Part shown: in pieces, positions 8,728-19,769 of the stretch
How positions within the stretch are numbered: the stretch's first letter is position 1
Layout: every line of letters starts with the position of its first letter
NCBI GenBank assembly: GCA_030681615.1
Contig: JAUXSA010000142.1
Span: forward strand, 1 to 40,384
DNA length: 40,384 nt
Direction: 5' to 3'
Source of the DNA: Bacteroidota bacterium
GTDB lineage: Bacteria; Bacteroidota; Bacteroidia; B-17B0; Aurantibacillaceae
Translations under genes and position numbers: made by a program
The notes under the pieces: model-generated
Told to the model about the DNA's origin: nothing
Seen by the model: the letters and a program-made list of their open reading frames with translations, nothing else
Database searches by the model: none

Positions 8728-11700
8728 TTACTTAGTTACCTTAACTCTAATTCCTTCACTATGGCTTGTAAACTCTGGCGCATACATACATTGTATAGTT
8801 GTAACCCCATTACTAAAATCACCGTAATGATTTACCACTAAAGGATACTCAAATACATAAGTACCTTTATTTAAGTATGAGAAGAAGAAATTTGTTGCAG
8901 CATCTCTTGTACTTTCGTAATAACCTAAACCATCCTGGTATCTGTAACCACTAAATACGTTGGTAGGTTCAAAACCTGCGGCACGCATATCTTTCATGTG
9001 CACATAGTTCATATCCCTGTCCACCCGCAATTCAATTCTTACTTTTATCTTATCACCCGGTTTTAATTTGGTAGTGCTGCTTATTGGTTCGATCACAATA
9101 CCGCTTGCTGTATTTTTTTGCAGAAATAATTGTTTCTTCAATTTAAGCGGCGTTTCGTGTGGCGTAATTTTATCCAGCTGTTCAAAATACTGCCAGTAAA
9201 CTGCGCCATAACTTACACCAACATCTTTCTTCACTACTTTTACCTTACCCATGCTTGTAGGTTTAATGTCACTTCCACTCCAGGTCTTTTTAAAATAACC
9301 CGTGCCCGGTTCTGCATTCAACGATTTATCATTTTTCGGATCCAGCTTCATGTCACCAACCGTTATCTCTACATTTGGTTCTGTAGCTAACCAATCTGTT
9401 CCTTTTAATAATAAAGCATACACCGCTTCCGTTGTTGCACGTGTGGTTCCCCAGTGTTGTGTTTGTTTGCTTTTTATCAACCAGGTCTTAAGATCATCAA
9501 CCGCTTTTGTATCATTATTCACTTCATCAAAAGCTTCTATCATTAAGGCTTGCATTTCGATCGGCGCTTCGTACCAGTAATAACCATAGTTCTCTTTCCA
9601 GTACATGCCCATCTCTTCGCTATTAATACTGTTCTCCTTTAAAGATTTTAATATATCTTTTGGTGTTTTAACATCGCCAAATCTATTCAAACTTAAAGCG
9701 ATCATACCTTGCATAAATCTGCCATTATCCAGCCAGTATTTTTGTTCCTGCGCTTTATAATATTCAAAATATTCTACGTTGCGTTTATCACGGTCAATAT
9801 CCTTATAAAAACTACGCATGTATAAATATTGAATAGCATTATAACTCAAATGATTTTCGGTCTTGTATTTTGGATTGTACTTCTTCATTGTTTCATACTC
9901 TTCACGCATTCTGTTATCACAATACTTAACAGCCTTATATAACATATTCCATACATCCGAGTTTTCGCGCACTTTAACTACACCTAAATTATTTAAGTGA
10001 CCAAAACCACAGGTAATATGTTGTGTGATATACCAATCATCAGGCATTCCGTCAAACCACATAAATCCACCATTAGATGTTTGTTTCTTCATTAATTTTT
10101 TAAGCGCGCTGTTTGTTTCGTTGCTCATTTTATTAAGGTCGAATAACAAGCCAACACGTTTTTTATTTTCGCTCTCGCTTTTAGATTGTAACACCCATGG
10201 TGTTTCTTCCAACACTACCGCTTTTAATTCCTGGTTCTTTTCAAGATTTGATAAGAATGCATCCGGACTAGAGGTTTTCCATGCTTCAAAAATGGATTTA
10301 ATTTTTGGTTTAGAATTTACCACGTATGTTGCCAAACTATTTGCGTAATAACGCGCAAAAGTTTGTTCAGCACACTCATATGGATATTCCATCAAATACG
10401 GAAGCGCCTGTACAGCATACCATGCCGGGTTTGCTGTGAACTCTACAGTGTAAGCGTGGTTTTTTAAAGTGGTAGAATTATTATTCTGATTAATGAATTT
10501 AGTAAAATTAAATTCTTTGGTTTGGTTACTGCGAATTGGCATTGGCATACTTTCTGTTACCAACATCCTGTTCGTTAACACTGGTACCGCCTGCTCTTCG
10601 CCATCAGAAAAATTACCAGCCTTAGCAACGATCTTATATTTAATGGCCGAATAACCTTCCGGAATATTTAAATTCCATTCGATAGTAGTACTTAAACCTT
10701 TTTTAACGGAGAATGTACGCGAACCAATTGTAGGAAATGGCCCTGATACTGCTTCAATTATTTTGGTAGAGATCTCTTGCTCAGTTAATGCATCAAATAA
10801 TTTCAATTCCGCATTACCTGACAATTCTTTATCTGATAAATTCGCGATCTTGGCAATAAAGGTCATTTTATCTCCCTCTCTGAAAAAGCGCGGTACGTTT
10901 GGCTGGATCATTAATTCTTTTTGCGTGATCACTTCTTTTTGAAACTGACCCGCCTTAAGATCCTTTGTATGCGCTAATCCCATTACTTTCCATTTCGTCA
11001 AACTTTCAGGAACAGTAAATTTAATAATGATCTCTCCTTTTTCGTTCGTTTGAAGTTCAGGATAAAAGAAAGCTGTTTCATTAAAATTAGAACGTGCTTT
11101 TACATTACCCAATTCATCTCCCCCTCTTTTATCTTTTTCTTTCCCTTCACCACTTACCGGCGTTTTTGTTGTTGTAATGGCATCATCCTGACTTACCCCA
11201 CCAACAGCTTTTTGTTCTGCTTCTTCCTTAGGCATGTTACCGTCTTTTTTAGCAGACTTATTTTTCTCAAGAGATTTTCTTGGTGCATTATCTCTTTCAT
11301 CTGCAGCTACTGAAGGCATTGCTGTAGTTTCTGAGACTGCATAATCCTCCTCATAATCGTAACCACCTCTGTAATACCGGTTATAATAAAAAGAAAGGCC
11401 ATAATAATTTAAATGATCGTAATAGCGATACGGTAAACTTTCGTAGGGATGGTATAAATTATTTAATTCTGTGGAGTTGGTTTGTTTGTCGGTATTTGCC
11501 ATCCATTGCAAATGAGAATAATAGCTTTGAAAGACACTGAATGACCAATAGTTTGGCCTAAAAGCATCTAATGAAGCGTCGTACATACTCGCTACCATTT
11601 CTGCAGCAGCTTTCTCTCCTTTTTTGTCTTTTATAATTAATTTCCATTCTTCGGCCTGCCCAGGCAATAGTTTATTCCTGAATGTTTCAAATTGAATGTC

Positions 11701-14700
11701 GAGTTCTTTATTTGTGTAAGGAACATAAACTATTTGGTTGTTAGAATAAAAACGGTTGTTTCTTATATAAGAACAATGCACGGCAAAATTTCCCCTGTCT
11801 TCTTCTTCAACTTGTATGTCATTCGACTTCATGCTTAAAGGCAATACTTTTGATGAAAGCAATTGACCCTGACGCTCTACCTCGTACATAAAATTTGTAT
11901 TTGGATAAGCTGAGTTATAAATAAAAGAAATTGTTTCGCCTGGCTCTGCTGTAGTTTTATTAATGTAATACCACTCCGGTACAAGCTCCGGCATATCTGT
12001 ACCATTCTTATTAAATACAGTCACATAACAAAACGCTTTTATCTCTTCGCCAAATTTATCTTTACAATTGGCCTCAATAATATAGGTTCCGGCTTTTAAA
12101 TTTTTTATTTCTGATGCCAGGTCGTATTCTGTTTTAGTACCTGTATCAAAAGTTTTATCAATTACTTTAGTATCTTTTTCCCATTTATATTTATTTGTTT
12201 CGTCAGCATAAAGATCATATGGGAAAGTTTTATAATACTCTTCTTTGTTTAGAACATGCCTATCCGGTTGCGTCCACAATCTGCTGCGGAAAGGTTTGTT
12301 AGGCTGTTTTAATTTATAAACTGCAAACGAACCTTTTGTTGCTTCGGCTACACCATTTAAATTATTTGTGTTTATTCGAATAGGTTTTATATTGCTTTGT
12401 TCTATAACTTCTTCACTCGACACACTTAATTGCAAGGCCTGGTAGCCAACCGTAACATAAGAACTTGTACTATGCGACTCTCCGTTGATATCTGTAACAT
12501 CAGCGCTGATCTCATAACTATACGTAGCATAACTTTTTTTATTAACCGATTCATCCGGCAAGGCTTTAAACTTAATAATGTATGCGCCTGTATCGTTTGT
12601 AACCGTTTCACCATTTGTGATCTCCACTTCAGAAGATCCTCTGTTACCATATGGGCGGTACCACCAATACCAATATGGATAATTTATTCTTCGCACAACA
12701 CGGTATTTTACCTGCGCGCCATCAATAACATTACCTGCATACGCCTTAGCAAAGCCGCTAACCGTTACCTCGTCGTTTATCCTGTAACTTCCTTTTACCG
12801 GATTAAATTGTGTTTCAAATTTAGGACGTTTGTAATCTTCAACAGAAATATACATACTGCTATGACCATCAGTAATACTCATTTGCCCGTTCAAGCCGCC
12901 TTGCGGCGCAATGAATGAACCATTCATAGTTCCAAACTCGTTGGTAGTTAGATCTACCGAACCAACTTTTTGATAATTTACATCGTAAAATGTAACCGTT
13001 ACAGGGTATTTTGTTTTAAGATGTTGATTTTTTCCGGCAGTACTTTCTATAAGTATCCCTTTAAAATAAACGGTTTGTCCCGGACGATAAATTGCCCTAT
13101 CTGTAAATATAAATGAGCTAATTCGCGTTGCGTTATCTTTATAAGGTTTGTAAGTATAATAACTGTTAGTATTATAATAATTATCTGCTCCATTTATGAA
13201 CTCAACATAAAATTGTCTTTCATTTGCAGAATTGTTACTCACATTTAAAAATCCTTTATCGTCTGTTTTATAAGCAGGACCTTTTTTAATAACGTAATCA
13301 CGCTCTTTATAATCATAATGTTCGTACCAAAGTTGGGCTGTAATATTTTTTAATGGTTCGCCGGTTTGACGATGTAAAGCATAAAAATCGTAAGAACCAT
13401 CATCACGGCGCCTTTCTTTTGAAGCAATATCAGAAACAATGCAGGTAGCATAGGCAGATAAATTATTTTCATAATTAAAATTCTCGTTCAACGAACTTAA
13501 AATAACATAGTAACCGGATTCCAATTCTGGTAATGTTATCTCAGTATTATGCGATTGGAAATCGCCATCGTCGGTAATGTCCTGAGTAAAGGTTTTTACA
13601 GTTGTAAAAGTCAAAAATTTCTCATACAACTCTTTACCATATTTTTTACGGAAAAGAGTTCTCAATTCCTGACTGCTTGTTTTTACGATTTTGTAATATA
13701 CTTTATTTACATTTTGAGATGTTACCAAAGCCCTGAAAGTTTTTTTTGGTTCTGTTACTTCTTCAATAACCAGATTATAAGATTTTGTATTAATAGTGTA
13801 AATAAGATTTTTACACTGTAAAGCGCCATACGATTTTGGGAATTTTGCAATTGCGCCTGTACATATTTCTACTGCTGTTTTTTTATACCATTTAAAATCA
13901 TCATTTTCAAGAGGCCTGTATCCTGCTGCTTTGGTATTGTGCCATACTGCCATCCTATAATCCACCTCTGTAACGCGTGAATTTTTAGAGAATTTATCCT
14001 GAATTGATTTTAAAGAATTAAAATATAAAGTATCGTTCTTTGGGTTTTGCGAATTATTATGTACATAATCCAAACGTAACAATTCTACATCAATTAAAGC
14101 GTTTGGATTTGTATCTTTTTCATGAAATAAAGTAAGATCCTGCATTAATTTTAAGGCGTAATATTTTATCTCTAAAGAATCGGAAGGATTTGTGATCTTA
14201 ACATCTACAAACTCAGAAAATGGTTTTATCATTTCTTCGCTATTGACATTAAATTGAGCAGCTGGCCTTGAAACATCCGGCTCAGTACTCATAAAAAAAG
14301 AAAGCGCGCGGTGCGCTAAAAAATCATATAAGGTTGGTCGCCATTGGCGACACTCTTGTGTACCTTTGTTTAAAACGTCATCATAAATATCAATTTTTGT
14401 CCTTTTTAAACTATCCGTATTTTCTAATGATGCTTTATAGTTAACAATAACGGCATTGGTAATTGTTTTAAGGTCCCATGTTTCAATATCATCGTTCTTA
14501 AAACCAACCGTTGTGGTGCGGTTATAAAATTTCCAACGGTTATTTTGAAAATATTGCCAGAAAGCATCGGCCAAAATACTATGAAGAACAGGTTTAATTG
14601 GATATTTTGCAGCTTTAGCCTCATCCCTTAATTTAAAGATCGATTTTTCTAAAGAAAATTCTTCTTTATAGCTTTCAAACTTCATACGGTGTAAAACAGC

Positions 14701-14949
14701 TTTTACAAACTGGGCCGAATTGTTCTCGGTTTTGGCTTTTTCATAAATAGCCTCTACAATTTTTAAAGCGCTCTCTGTTAAACCTTTATTTTGGCAACTA
14801 TCTACGCTTTTCCATAATTTAGGGTAAGAATCCCCTTTATTAAATAAAATCATGTCTTTTTTTGGTGAAAATTTGTAAAATAAACCTATTCCTAATGCTG
14901 CCGAAGCAAGCATAATTACAGCAAAACTTAGCGATTTTTTAAACAACAT
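8728..14949 (-). CDS. Bacterial alpha-2-macroglobulin with thioester motif
   Basis: A 2073-residue envelope protein. A single N-terminal hydrophobic segment (residues 7-28) has no lipobox, so it is probably anchored in the inner membrane facing the periplasm. From about residue 600 it has the MG2 signature DRAIYRPGQTVYFKG. A Lys/Glu/Ala-rich linker of roughly 80 residues (about 1205-1290) precedes the A2M domain (YPELQTNEKGEIIIKF, then SLTKWKVMGLAHT). The thioester motif CAEQ is present: Cys1526 and Gln1529. Helical toroid repeats and a receptor-binding-like beta domain follow to the C-terminus. Family members trap proteases that attack the envelope. E. coli-type partners such as pbpC are absent here; the gene is alone with its own terminator. 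The first 500 residues are less recognisable, with YWYWWYRPYG at about residue 760 as a local aromatic oddity. Confidence 0.9.
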   Translation of the reverse strand: MLFKKSLSFAVIMLASAALGIGLFYKFSPKKDMILFNKGDSYPKLWKSVDSCQNKGLTESALKIVEAIYEKAKTENNSAQFVKAVLHRMKFESYKEEFSLEKSIFKLRDEAKAAKYPIKPVLHSILADAFWQYFQNNRWKFYNRTTTVGFKNDDIETWDLKTITNAVIVNYKASLENTDSLKRTKIDIYDDVLNKGTQECRQWRPTLYDFLAHRALSFFMSTEPDVSRPAAQFNVNSEEMIKPFSEFVDVKITNPSDSLEIKYYALKLMQDLTLFHEKDTNPNALIDVELLRLDYVHNNSQNPKNDTLYFNSLKSIQDKFSKNSRVTEVDYRMAVWHNTKAAGYRPLENDDFKWYKKTAVEICTGAIAKFPKSYGALQCKNLIYTINTKSYNLVIEEVTEPKKTFRALVTSQNVNKVYYKIVKTSSQELRTLFRKKYGKELYEKFLTFTTVKTFTQDITDDGDFQSHNTEITLPELESGYYVILSSLNENFNYENNLSAYATCIVSDIASKERRRDDGSYDFYALHRQTGEPLKNITAQLWYEHYDYKERDYVIKKGPAYKTDDKGFLNVSNNSANERQFYVEFINGADNYYNTNSYYTYKPYKDNATRISSFIFTDRAIYRPGQTVYFKGILIESTAGKNQHLKTKYPVTVTFYDVNYQKVGSVDLTTNEFGTMNGSFIAPQGGLNGQMSITDGHSSMYISVEDYKRPKFETQFNPVKGSYRINDEVTVSGFAKAYAGNVIDGAQVKYRVVRRINYPYWYWWYRPYGNRGSSEVEITNGETVTNDTGAYIIKFKALPDESVNKKSYATYSYEISADVTDINGESHSTSSYVTVGYQALQLSVSSEEVIEQSNIKPIRINTNNLNGVAEATKGSFAVYKLKQPNKPFRSRLWTQPDRHVLNKEEYYKTFPYDLYADETNKYKWEKDTKVIDKTFDTGTKTEYDLASEIKNLKAGTYIIEANCKDKFGEEIKAFCYVTVFNKNGTDMPELVPEWYYINKTTAEPGETISFIYNSAYPNTNFMYEVERQGQLLSSKVLPLSMKSNDIQVEEEDRGNFAVHCSYIRNNRFYSNNQIVYVPYTNKELDIQFETFRNKLLPGQAEEWKLIIKDKKGEKAAAEMVASMYDASLDAFRPNYWSFSVFQSYYSHLQWMANTDKQTNSTELNNLYHPYESLPYRYYDHLNYYGLSFYYNRYYRGGYDYEEDYAVSETTAMPSVAADERDNAPRKSLEKNKSAKKDGNMPKEEAEQKAVGGVSQDDAITTTKTPVSGEGKEKDKRGGDELGNVKARSNFNETAFFYPELQTNEKGEIIIKFTVPESLTKWKVMGLAHTKDLKAGQFQKEVITQKELMIQPNVPRFFREGDKMTFIAKIANLSDKELSGNAELKLFDALTEQEISTKIIEAVSGPFPTIGSRTFSVKKGLSTTIEWNLNIPEGYSAIKYKIVAKAGNFSDGEEQAVPVLTNRMLVTESMPMPIRSNQTKEFNFTKFINQNNNSTTLKNHAYTVEFTANPAWYAVQALPYLMEYPYECAEQTFARYYANSLATYVVNSKPKIKSIFEAWKTSSPDAFLSNLEKNQELKAVVLEETPWVLQSKSESENKKRVGLLFDLNKMSNETNSALKKLMKKQTSNGGFMWFDGMPDDWYITQHITCGFGHLNNLGVVKVRENSDVWNMLYKAVKYCDNRMREEYETMKKYNPKYKTENHLSYNAIQYLYMRSFYKDIDRDKRNVEYFEYYKAQEQKYWLDNGRFMQGMIALSLNRFGDVKTPKDILKSLKENSINSEEMGMYWKENYGYYWYEAPIEMQALMIEAFDEVNNDTKAVDDLKTWLIKSKQTQHWGTTRATTEAVYALLLKGTDWLATEPNVEITVGDMKLDPKNDKSLNAEPGTGYFKKTWSGSDIKPTSMGKVKVVKKDVGVSYGAVYWQYFEQLDKITPHETPLKLKKQLFLQKNTASGIVIEPISSTTKLKPGDKIKVRIELRVDRDMNYVHMKDMRAAGFEPTNVFSGYRYQDGLGYYESTRDAATNFFFSYLNKGTYVFEYPLVVNHYGDFSNGVTTIQCMYAPEFTSHSEGIRVKVTK

Positions 14950-15086
14950 AGTGTATCTTTTTAAATTTAGATGCTTATAACTCTAAAATTCCATAAGCAG
15001 GTACTAAAATAACCTAAAAAAATCTAATTATTTAAACAGAAAATTAACCAAAAAAACCGATATTAGTAGCAAACAAACACAGATTT

Positions 15087-15611
15087 ATGGAAGGACTTAT
15101 TGAAATTTTAAAGATAATTTTACCTGCCGCCGCGGTATTTGCCGCTGCATTTTTTACGGTTCATCGTTTTTTAGATAACGAACAAAAAAGAAGAGAATCG
15201 GAGCTTAAAAAAAACGCCCAGGCCTCTATTACTCCAATAAAAATACAAGCTTACGAACGCATTGTTATTTTTTTGGAGAGGATCCATCCAAATACATTGG
15301 TAGTTAGGGTAAATAAACATGGTATGACGGTGCAACAATTACATGTAGAATTGGTAAAGACCATCAAAAGCGAATACGAACACAATTTATCACAACAAAT
15401 TTATGTAAGCCATAACGCCTGGGAATTGGTTAAAACGGCTAAAGAAGAAATAATAAAACTCATTAATATTTCTGCTACAAAAGTGGCTCACGATAACAGC
15501 AGCAACGAATTGGCCATGATGGTACTTAATATTACCGCCAACATTGATAAAAAAATGCCTAACGATGTGGCACTTGAATATGTAAAAAAAGAGGTTAGCC
15601 AGATCTTTTAA
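15087..15611 (+). CDS. Conserved membrane-anchored protein (DUF7935-like)
   Basis: A 174-residue protein with one N-terminal membrane helix (residues 6-28) followed by a charged helical stretch and a cytosolic domain. The segment YERIVIFLERIHPNTLVVRV resembles a family seen in Bacteroidota that I believe is called DUF7935, but I cannot confirm that. It stands 10 bases upstream of the methylmalonyl-CoA mutase small subunit, on the same strand, so it is likely the first gene of that operon. Role unknown. Confidence 0.75.
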   Translation: MEGLIEILKIILPAAAVFAAAFFTVHRFLDNEQKRRESELKKNAQASITPIKIQAYERIVIFLERIHPNTLVVRVNKHGMTVQQLHVELVKTIKSEYEHNLSQQIYVSHNAWELVKTAKEEIIKLINISATKVAHDNSSNELAMMVLNITANIDKKMPNDVALEYVKKEVSQIF

Positions 15612-15621
15612 ATAAAACAGT

Positions 15622-16920
15622 ATGCAAAAGTTATTTCCCGAATTCCCTGCAACCAGCGCTGCTGATTGGAAAGATCAGTTAACTAAAGATCTTAAAGGAG
15701 AACCGTATGAAGACCTTATCTGGAAAAATGAGAACGGTGTTAACATACAACCTTTTTATACCAAAGAAGATCTTAAGCAAAATTATGAGCCCGCTTTTAC
15801 ACATGTTAATTGGGAAATTTGTGTACACAAAGAAAATTTAAACTCTAAAGAACTAAACGATCAACTTACGGCAGATCTTAACCGTGGAGCAAGTTCTATT
15901 TCTGTACACTGTAAAGATGTTGATTTTTCTATTGCTTTAAAAGGCATTCAGCTTAATTATATTCAATCAACATTTATTGTAAATGAAGTTACTGCTACAG
16001 AATTAAAAAAATATTTAGAGCAAACCTATAATTTAAATGAACTCAACTGTTCTTTGATCCCTGAAAATTTAAAGAACGAAACAGAGCTTAAGAACTGGCA
16101 AAAAGTAATTTCGCTTTTTGAATCTTATAAAAATATAAAAACAATAAGTGTAGATGCGTTAGCTTTTCATAACCAAAATTGTTTGGCTTATTATGAAGTT
16201 GCAATTATTTTATCTGCTTTAAACGAATATCTTCAATCCGAAATAAGATCTTCTGCCAGTTTTGTAATTAAAACCGGGGTTAATTCCGATTATTTTTTAC
16301 AGATCGCTAAACTACGTGCCATCAGAAGGCTATGGACTGTTTTAAGAACAGAATACAAATTAAAGAATGATCTCCATTTAATTGTTGAAACAAGTTTAAC
16401 CAACAAATCGGTTTCAGATAAATACACCAATTTATTACGCACAACGGTTGAAGCAATGGGCGCTGTTGCCGGTGGCTGTACCGAATTGATAGTTACAGAA
16501 TTTGATACTTTATTTACAGAGAACAAAAAACTTTCATCCCGCATGGCCATCAATCAGCAATTAATTTTAAAGGACGAAAGTTATTTAGATAAAATGGCTG
16601 ATATAGGTTGCGGATCTTATTACATTGAAAGTATTACCGATGCTATTGCTGCTAAAGCTCTAGAGACCTTTAAACGTTTTGAAAAAGAAGGTGGTTATTT
16701 TAAATGTATAGAAAAAAATATTTTTTCTACCGAAATAAAAATACAATCCGACCAACGTAACGAGTTATTTAAAAGCTCCAAACAATTAGCCATTGGTGTA
16801 AATAAATTCAGGAACGAAAAAGAGAAGATCACGTTATCAAAACAAAAACTGGAAAAATTAAAACAACTGCCAATTAACAATGCAGTATTGAATTTTGAAC
16901 TCGAAAACTTTTTTAATTAA
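15622..16920 (+). CDS. mutA: Methylmalonyl-CoA mutase small subunit
   Basis: A 432-residue protein homologous to the TIM-barrel part of methylmalonyl-CoA mutase. It opens with [20 protein letters not shown], typical of the beta chain, and has [16 protein letters not shown] and [12 protein letters not shown] in the barrel. It has no DxHxxG cobalamin motif and stops before a B12 domain, so it is non-catalytic and stabilises the large chain. It is shorter than the about 620-residue beta chain of Propionibacterium, which keeps a degenerate B12 domain. The stop codon overlaps the mutB ATG by one base (TAATG), indicating coupled translation of the heterodimer. Confidence 0.93.
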   Translation: MQKLFPEFPATSAADWKDQLTKDLKGEPYEDLIWKNENGVNIQPFYTKEDLKQNYEPAFTHVNWEICVHKENLNSKELNDQLTADLNRGASSISVHCKDVDFSIALKGIQLNYIQSTFIVNEVTATELKKYLEQTYNLNELNCSLIPENLKNETELKNWQKVISLFESYKNIKTISVDALAFHNQNCLAYYEVAIILSALNEYLQSEIRSSASFVIKTGVNSDYFLQIAKLRAIRRLWTVLRTEYKLKNDLHLIVETSLTNKSVSDKYTNLLRTTVEAMGAVAGGCTELIVTEFDTLFTENKKLSSRMAINQQLILKDESYLDKMADIGCGSYYIESITDAIAAKALETFKRFEKEGGYFKCIEKNIFSTEIKIQSDQRNELFKSSKQLAIGVNKFRNEKEKITLSKQKLEKLKQLPINNAVLNFELENFFN

Positions 16921-19046
16921 TGCGCAAAGCTCTCGACGATATTACCTATACTTCAAAAGGAGAAACTAATTTTCCTAAAGAAGAAACATTTCTTACTGCC
17001 GAACAAATTGAGATAGAAGGAAATTATACTTCTAACGATCTTAAAAACCTCGAGCATTTAAGTTATGCTGCCGGCTTGCCGCCATATTTACGGGGCCCTT
17101 ACTCCAGCATGTACATTAAAAACCCGTGGACCATTCGTCAGTATGCCGGATTTAGTACAGCCGAAGACAGCAATGCATTTTACAAACGCAATTTAGCAGC
17201 CGGACAAAAAGGTTTATCAGTTGCCTTTGATCTTGCAACACACCGTGGTTACGATAGTGATAACGAACGCGTAGAAGGTGATGTTGGAAAAGCAGGTGTT
17301 GCCATTGACAGTATTTTAGATATGAAAATTTTGTTTGACAGTATTCCGTTAGATGAAATGAGCGTATCGATGACCATGAATGGTGCGGTTTTACCAATTC
17401 TTGCATTTTATATTGTTGCCGCCAAAGAGCAAGGCGTTAGCATGGATAAATTAACCGGTACTATTCAAAATGATATTTTAAAAGAGTTCATGGTGCGTAA
17501 CACTTATATCTATCCACCAGGACCAAGCATGAAAATTATTGCTGATATTTTTGAATTCACTTCTAAGAATATGCCAAAATTCAATTCTATTTCCATTAGC
17601 GGGTACCACATGCAGGAAGCTGGTGCCACCGCGGATATAGAACTGGCCTATACTTTAGCGGATGGATTGGAATATTTGCGTACCGGAATTAATTCAGGAT
17701 TAGATATAGATTCTTTTGCACCACGCTTATCTTTTTTCTGGGCAATAGGCATGAACCATTATATGGAGATCGCTAAAATGCGTGCCGCAAGAATGTTGTG
17801 GGCAAAAATTGTAAAACAGTTCAACCCTAAAAATAAAAAATCTCTTGCTTTAAGAACTCACTGCCAAACAAGCGGCTGGAGTTTAACAGAACAGGACCCA
17901 TACAACAATGTTACACGCACTTGTGTTGAAGCATTGGCAGCAGCAATGGGACATACACAAAGTCTGCACACAAACGCATTAGACGAAGCAATTGCTTTAC
18001 CTACTGATTTTAGCGCGCGTATTGCACGTAATACTCAATTAGTATTACAACACGAGACCAATATTTGTAAAGTAGTAGATCCGTGGGGTGGCAGTTATCA
18101 TGTAGAAAAATTAACGCATGAAATTGCGCATAAGGCCTGGGCTTTAATTGAAGAAGTTGAAAAATTAGGTGGTATGGCAAAAGCTATTGAAACAGGTATC
18201 CCTAAAATGCGCATTGAAGAAGCCGCTGCACGTAAACAAGCGCGTATTGACGGTGGAAAAGATATTATCGTTGGTGTAAATAGATTTAAAGTAAATGATG
18301 ACACGCTCATTGAAGTGTTAGATGTAGATAACACAAAAGTTCGCACCCAACAAATTGAACGTTTAAAAAAATTAAAAGCAGAACGCGATAATTCTAAAGT
18401 TGAAAAGGCATTGAACGCTTTAACTGAAGCCGCACAAACGGGAAAAGGAAATTTATTGGAACTGGCCATTAACGCAGCTGAGTGCAGATGTACTTTAGGA
18501 GAGATCTCTACTGCATTAGAAAAAGTTTTTGGAAGATATAAAGCGCAAATAAAATCAATAGCTGGCGTTTATAGTAAAGAAATAAAAATGGATAAAGATT
18601 TTTCTACCGCAAAAGAATTAGCAGATAAATTTGCTGCTATCGACGGAAGACGTCCACGTATTATGGTTGCAAAAATGGGACAAGATGGACATGACCGTGG
18701 TGCAAAAGTTATTGCTACCAGTTTTGCTGATATGGGTTTTGACGTAGATATTGGTCCTTTATTTCAAACACCTGCTGAAGCTGCAAAACAAGCAGTTGAA
18801 AATGATGTACATATTTTAGGCGTTTCTAGTTTAGCGGCAGGGCACAAAACCTTAGTACCACAGGTTATTGCCGAGCTTAAAAAATACGGACGCCAGGATA
18901 TTATGGTTGTTGCCGGTGGCGTTATTCCACAACAAGATTATGATTTTTTATTTAAAGCAGGCGTATCCTTTATTTTTGGTCCCGGTACTGTTATTAGCAA
19001 AAGTGCTATTGACATCTTAGAGAAGATGATAAAAAACTACAGCTAG
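16920..19046 (+). CDS. mutB: Methylmalonyl-CoA mutase large (catalytic) subunit
   Basis: A 708-residue adenosylcobalamin-dependent mutase that interconverts methylmalonyl-CoA and succinyl-CoA in propionate metabolism. The N-terminal barrel has [17 protein letters not shown] and [12 protein letters not shown], and the catalytic histidine lies in SGYHMQEAG (His230). The C-terminal B12 domain carries GQDGHDRG with Asp589, His591 (lower cobalt ligand) and Gly594, then [12 protein letters not shown] and [11 protein letters not shown]. All expected residues are present and length is standard. It overlaps mutA by one base. No epimerase or meaB-type chaperone gene lies in the window. Confidence 0.97.
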   Translation: MRKALDDITYTSKGETNFPKEETFLTAEQIEIEGNYTSNDLKNLEHLSYAAGLPPYLRGPYSSMYIKNPWTIRQYAGFSTAEDSNAFYKRNLAAGQKGLSVAFDLATHRGYDSDNERVEGDVGKAGVAIDSILDMKILFDSIPLDEMSVSMTMNGAVLPILAFYIVAAKEQGVSMDKLTGTIQNDILKEFMVRNTYIYPPGPSMKIIADIFEFTSKNMPKFNSISISGYHMQEAGATADIELAYTLADGLEYLRTGINSGLDIDSFAPRLSFFWAIGMNHYMEIAKMRAARMLWAKIVKQFNPKNKKSLALRTHCQTSGWSLTEQDPYNNVTRTCVEALAAAMGHTQSLHTNALDEAIALPTDFSARIARNTQLVLQHETNICKVVDPWGGSYHVEKLTHEIAHKAWALIEEVEKLGGMAKAIETGIPKMRIEEAAARKQARIDGGKDIIVGVNRFKVNDDTLIEVLDVDNTKVRTQQIERLKKLKAERDNSKVEKALNALTEAAQTGKGNLLELAINAAECRCTLGEISTALEKVFGRYKAQIKSIAGVYSKEIKMDKDFSTAKELADKFAAIDGRRPRIMVAKMGQDGHDRGAKVIATSFADMGFDVDIGPLFQTPAEAAKQAVENDVHILGVSSLAAGHKTLVPQVIAELKKYGRQDIMVVAGGVIPQQDYDFLFKAGVSFIFGPGTVISKSAIDILEKMIKNYS

Positions 19047-19054
19047 TCTGATCA

Positions 19055-19070
19055 ATCCTTTTAAAAGGAT
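19055..19070. other. 16-bp perfect palindrome after mutB
   Basis: ATCCTTTTAAAAGGAT is an exact palindrome nine bases past the mutB stop codon. It has no loop and no T-run, so it is a poor terminator; it could be a binding site or a weak hairpin. Confidence 0.5.
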
Positions 19071-19085
19071 AAAGCATACTCTTGT

Positions 19086-19119
19086 TTTTTGTGTTTCTGC
19101 TTTTCTTTTAATAACTTTA
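19086..19119 (+). promoter_or_regulatory. Promoter of the PepSY-like gene
   Basis: TTTTTTG ends at 19091 and TAACTTTA starts at 19112, a 20-nt spacing that matches the Bacteroidota -33/-7 arrangement. The expected start of transcription is about 20 bases before the ATG at 19148. Confidence 0.6.
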
Positions 19120-19147
19120 AGATACAAAATCAATATACAAAACTAAC

Positions 19148-19567
19148 ATGAAAACAACGATCGTTACAGCTCTACTTTTATTTTTAGTAAGCAATCTTTT
19201 CTCGCAAAAAACGAAAGAATCAGAAGTTCCTAAAACGGTTATTGATGCTTTTAATACGAACTTTAGCGGCGTTAAAGCTAAAAGTTGGGAAAAAGAAAAA
19301 GATGGTACTTATGAAGTTGATTTTGATCTTAATAAAACAGAAGCATCAGCCACCTTTAATGCAGATGGTACGTTAATTGAAACTGAGACCGAAATTGCTA
19401 TTGGTGAATTACCAAAAGCGGTAAGCGATTACTTAGAAAAAAATCATAGTGGTAAAAAAATAAAAGAAGTTGAAAAAATTGTTGATGCGGAAGGCAACGT
19501 AAAATACGAAGTAGAAATAGATAATAAAGACCTTCTCTTTGACCAGCAGGGAAACTTCATTAAATAA
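19148..19567 (+). CDS. PepSY-like secreted protein
   Basis: A 139-residue protein with a Sec signal peptide ending at about LFSQ (residue 20). The mature part has two copies of the PepSY-like (DUF2874/BLIP-type) unit: VPKTVIDAFNTNFSGVKAKSWEKEKDGTYEVDF with ATFNADGTLIE, then LPKAVSDYLEKNHSGKK with EVEIDNKDLLFDQQGNF. Each has a helix starting at Pro-Lys, a strand rich in Val and Glu, and an Asp-x-x-Gly turn. Such periplasmic proteins are common in Bacteroidota; function is not established. It has its own promoter and is the last gene before the tandem paralogues on the other strand. Confidence 0.85.
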   Translation: MKTTIVTALLLFLVSNLFSQKTKESEVPKTVIDAFNTNFSGVKAKSWEKEKDGTYEVDFDLNKTEASATFNADGTLIETETEIAIGELPKAVSDYLEKNHSGKKIKEVEKIVDAEGNVKYEVEIDNKDLLFDQQGNFIK

Positions 19568-19689
19568 AATCTAAAATATTTTTTTCTCACTTTTGACACA
19601 GGAAAAATATGCAAGCATATTTAGGCCAGCTGTTTGAAGCAAGTGCACAAAATGAGTCAGCCTTTTAAAATTTTAAGGGACAAACAAAA

Positions 19690-19710
19690 GGCGCCCTTAT
19701 TATTGGCGCC
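19690..19710. other. Hairpin GGCGCC...GGCGCC
   Basis: GGCGCC occurs at 19690-19695 and 19705-19710 with a 9-nt loop between, in the gap between convergent genes. There is no T-run, so it may be a weak terminator for one or both strands. Confidence 0.4.
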
Positions 19711-19769
19711 ATGTTATTCGAGTTTTCGTGACAGGCTTTTTTTATTGTAATTTTTATCTGCGTTTTTTT

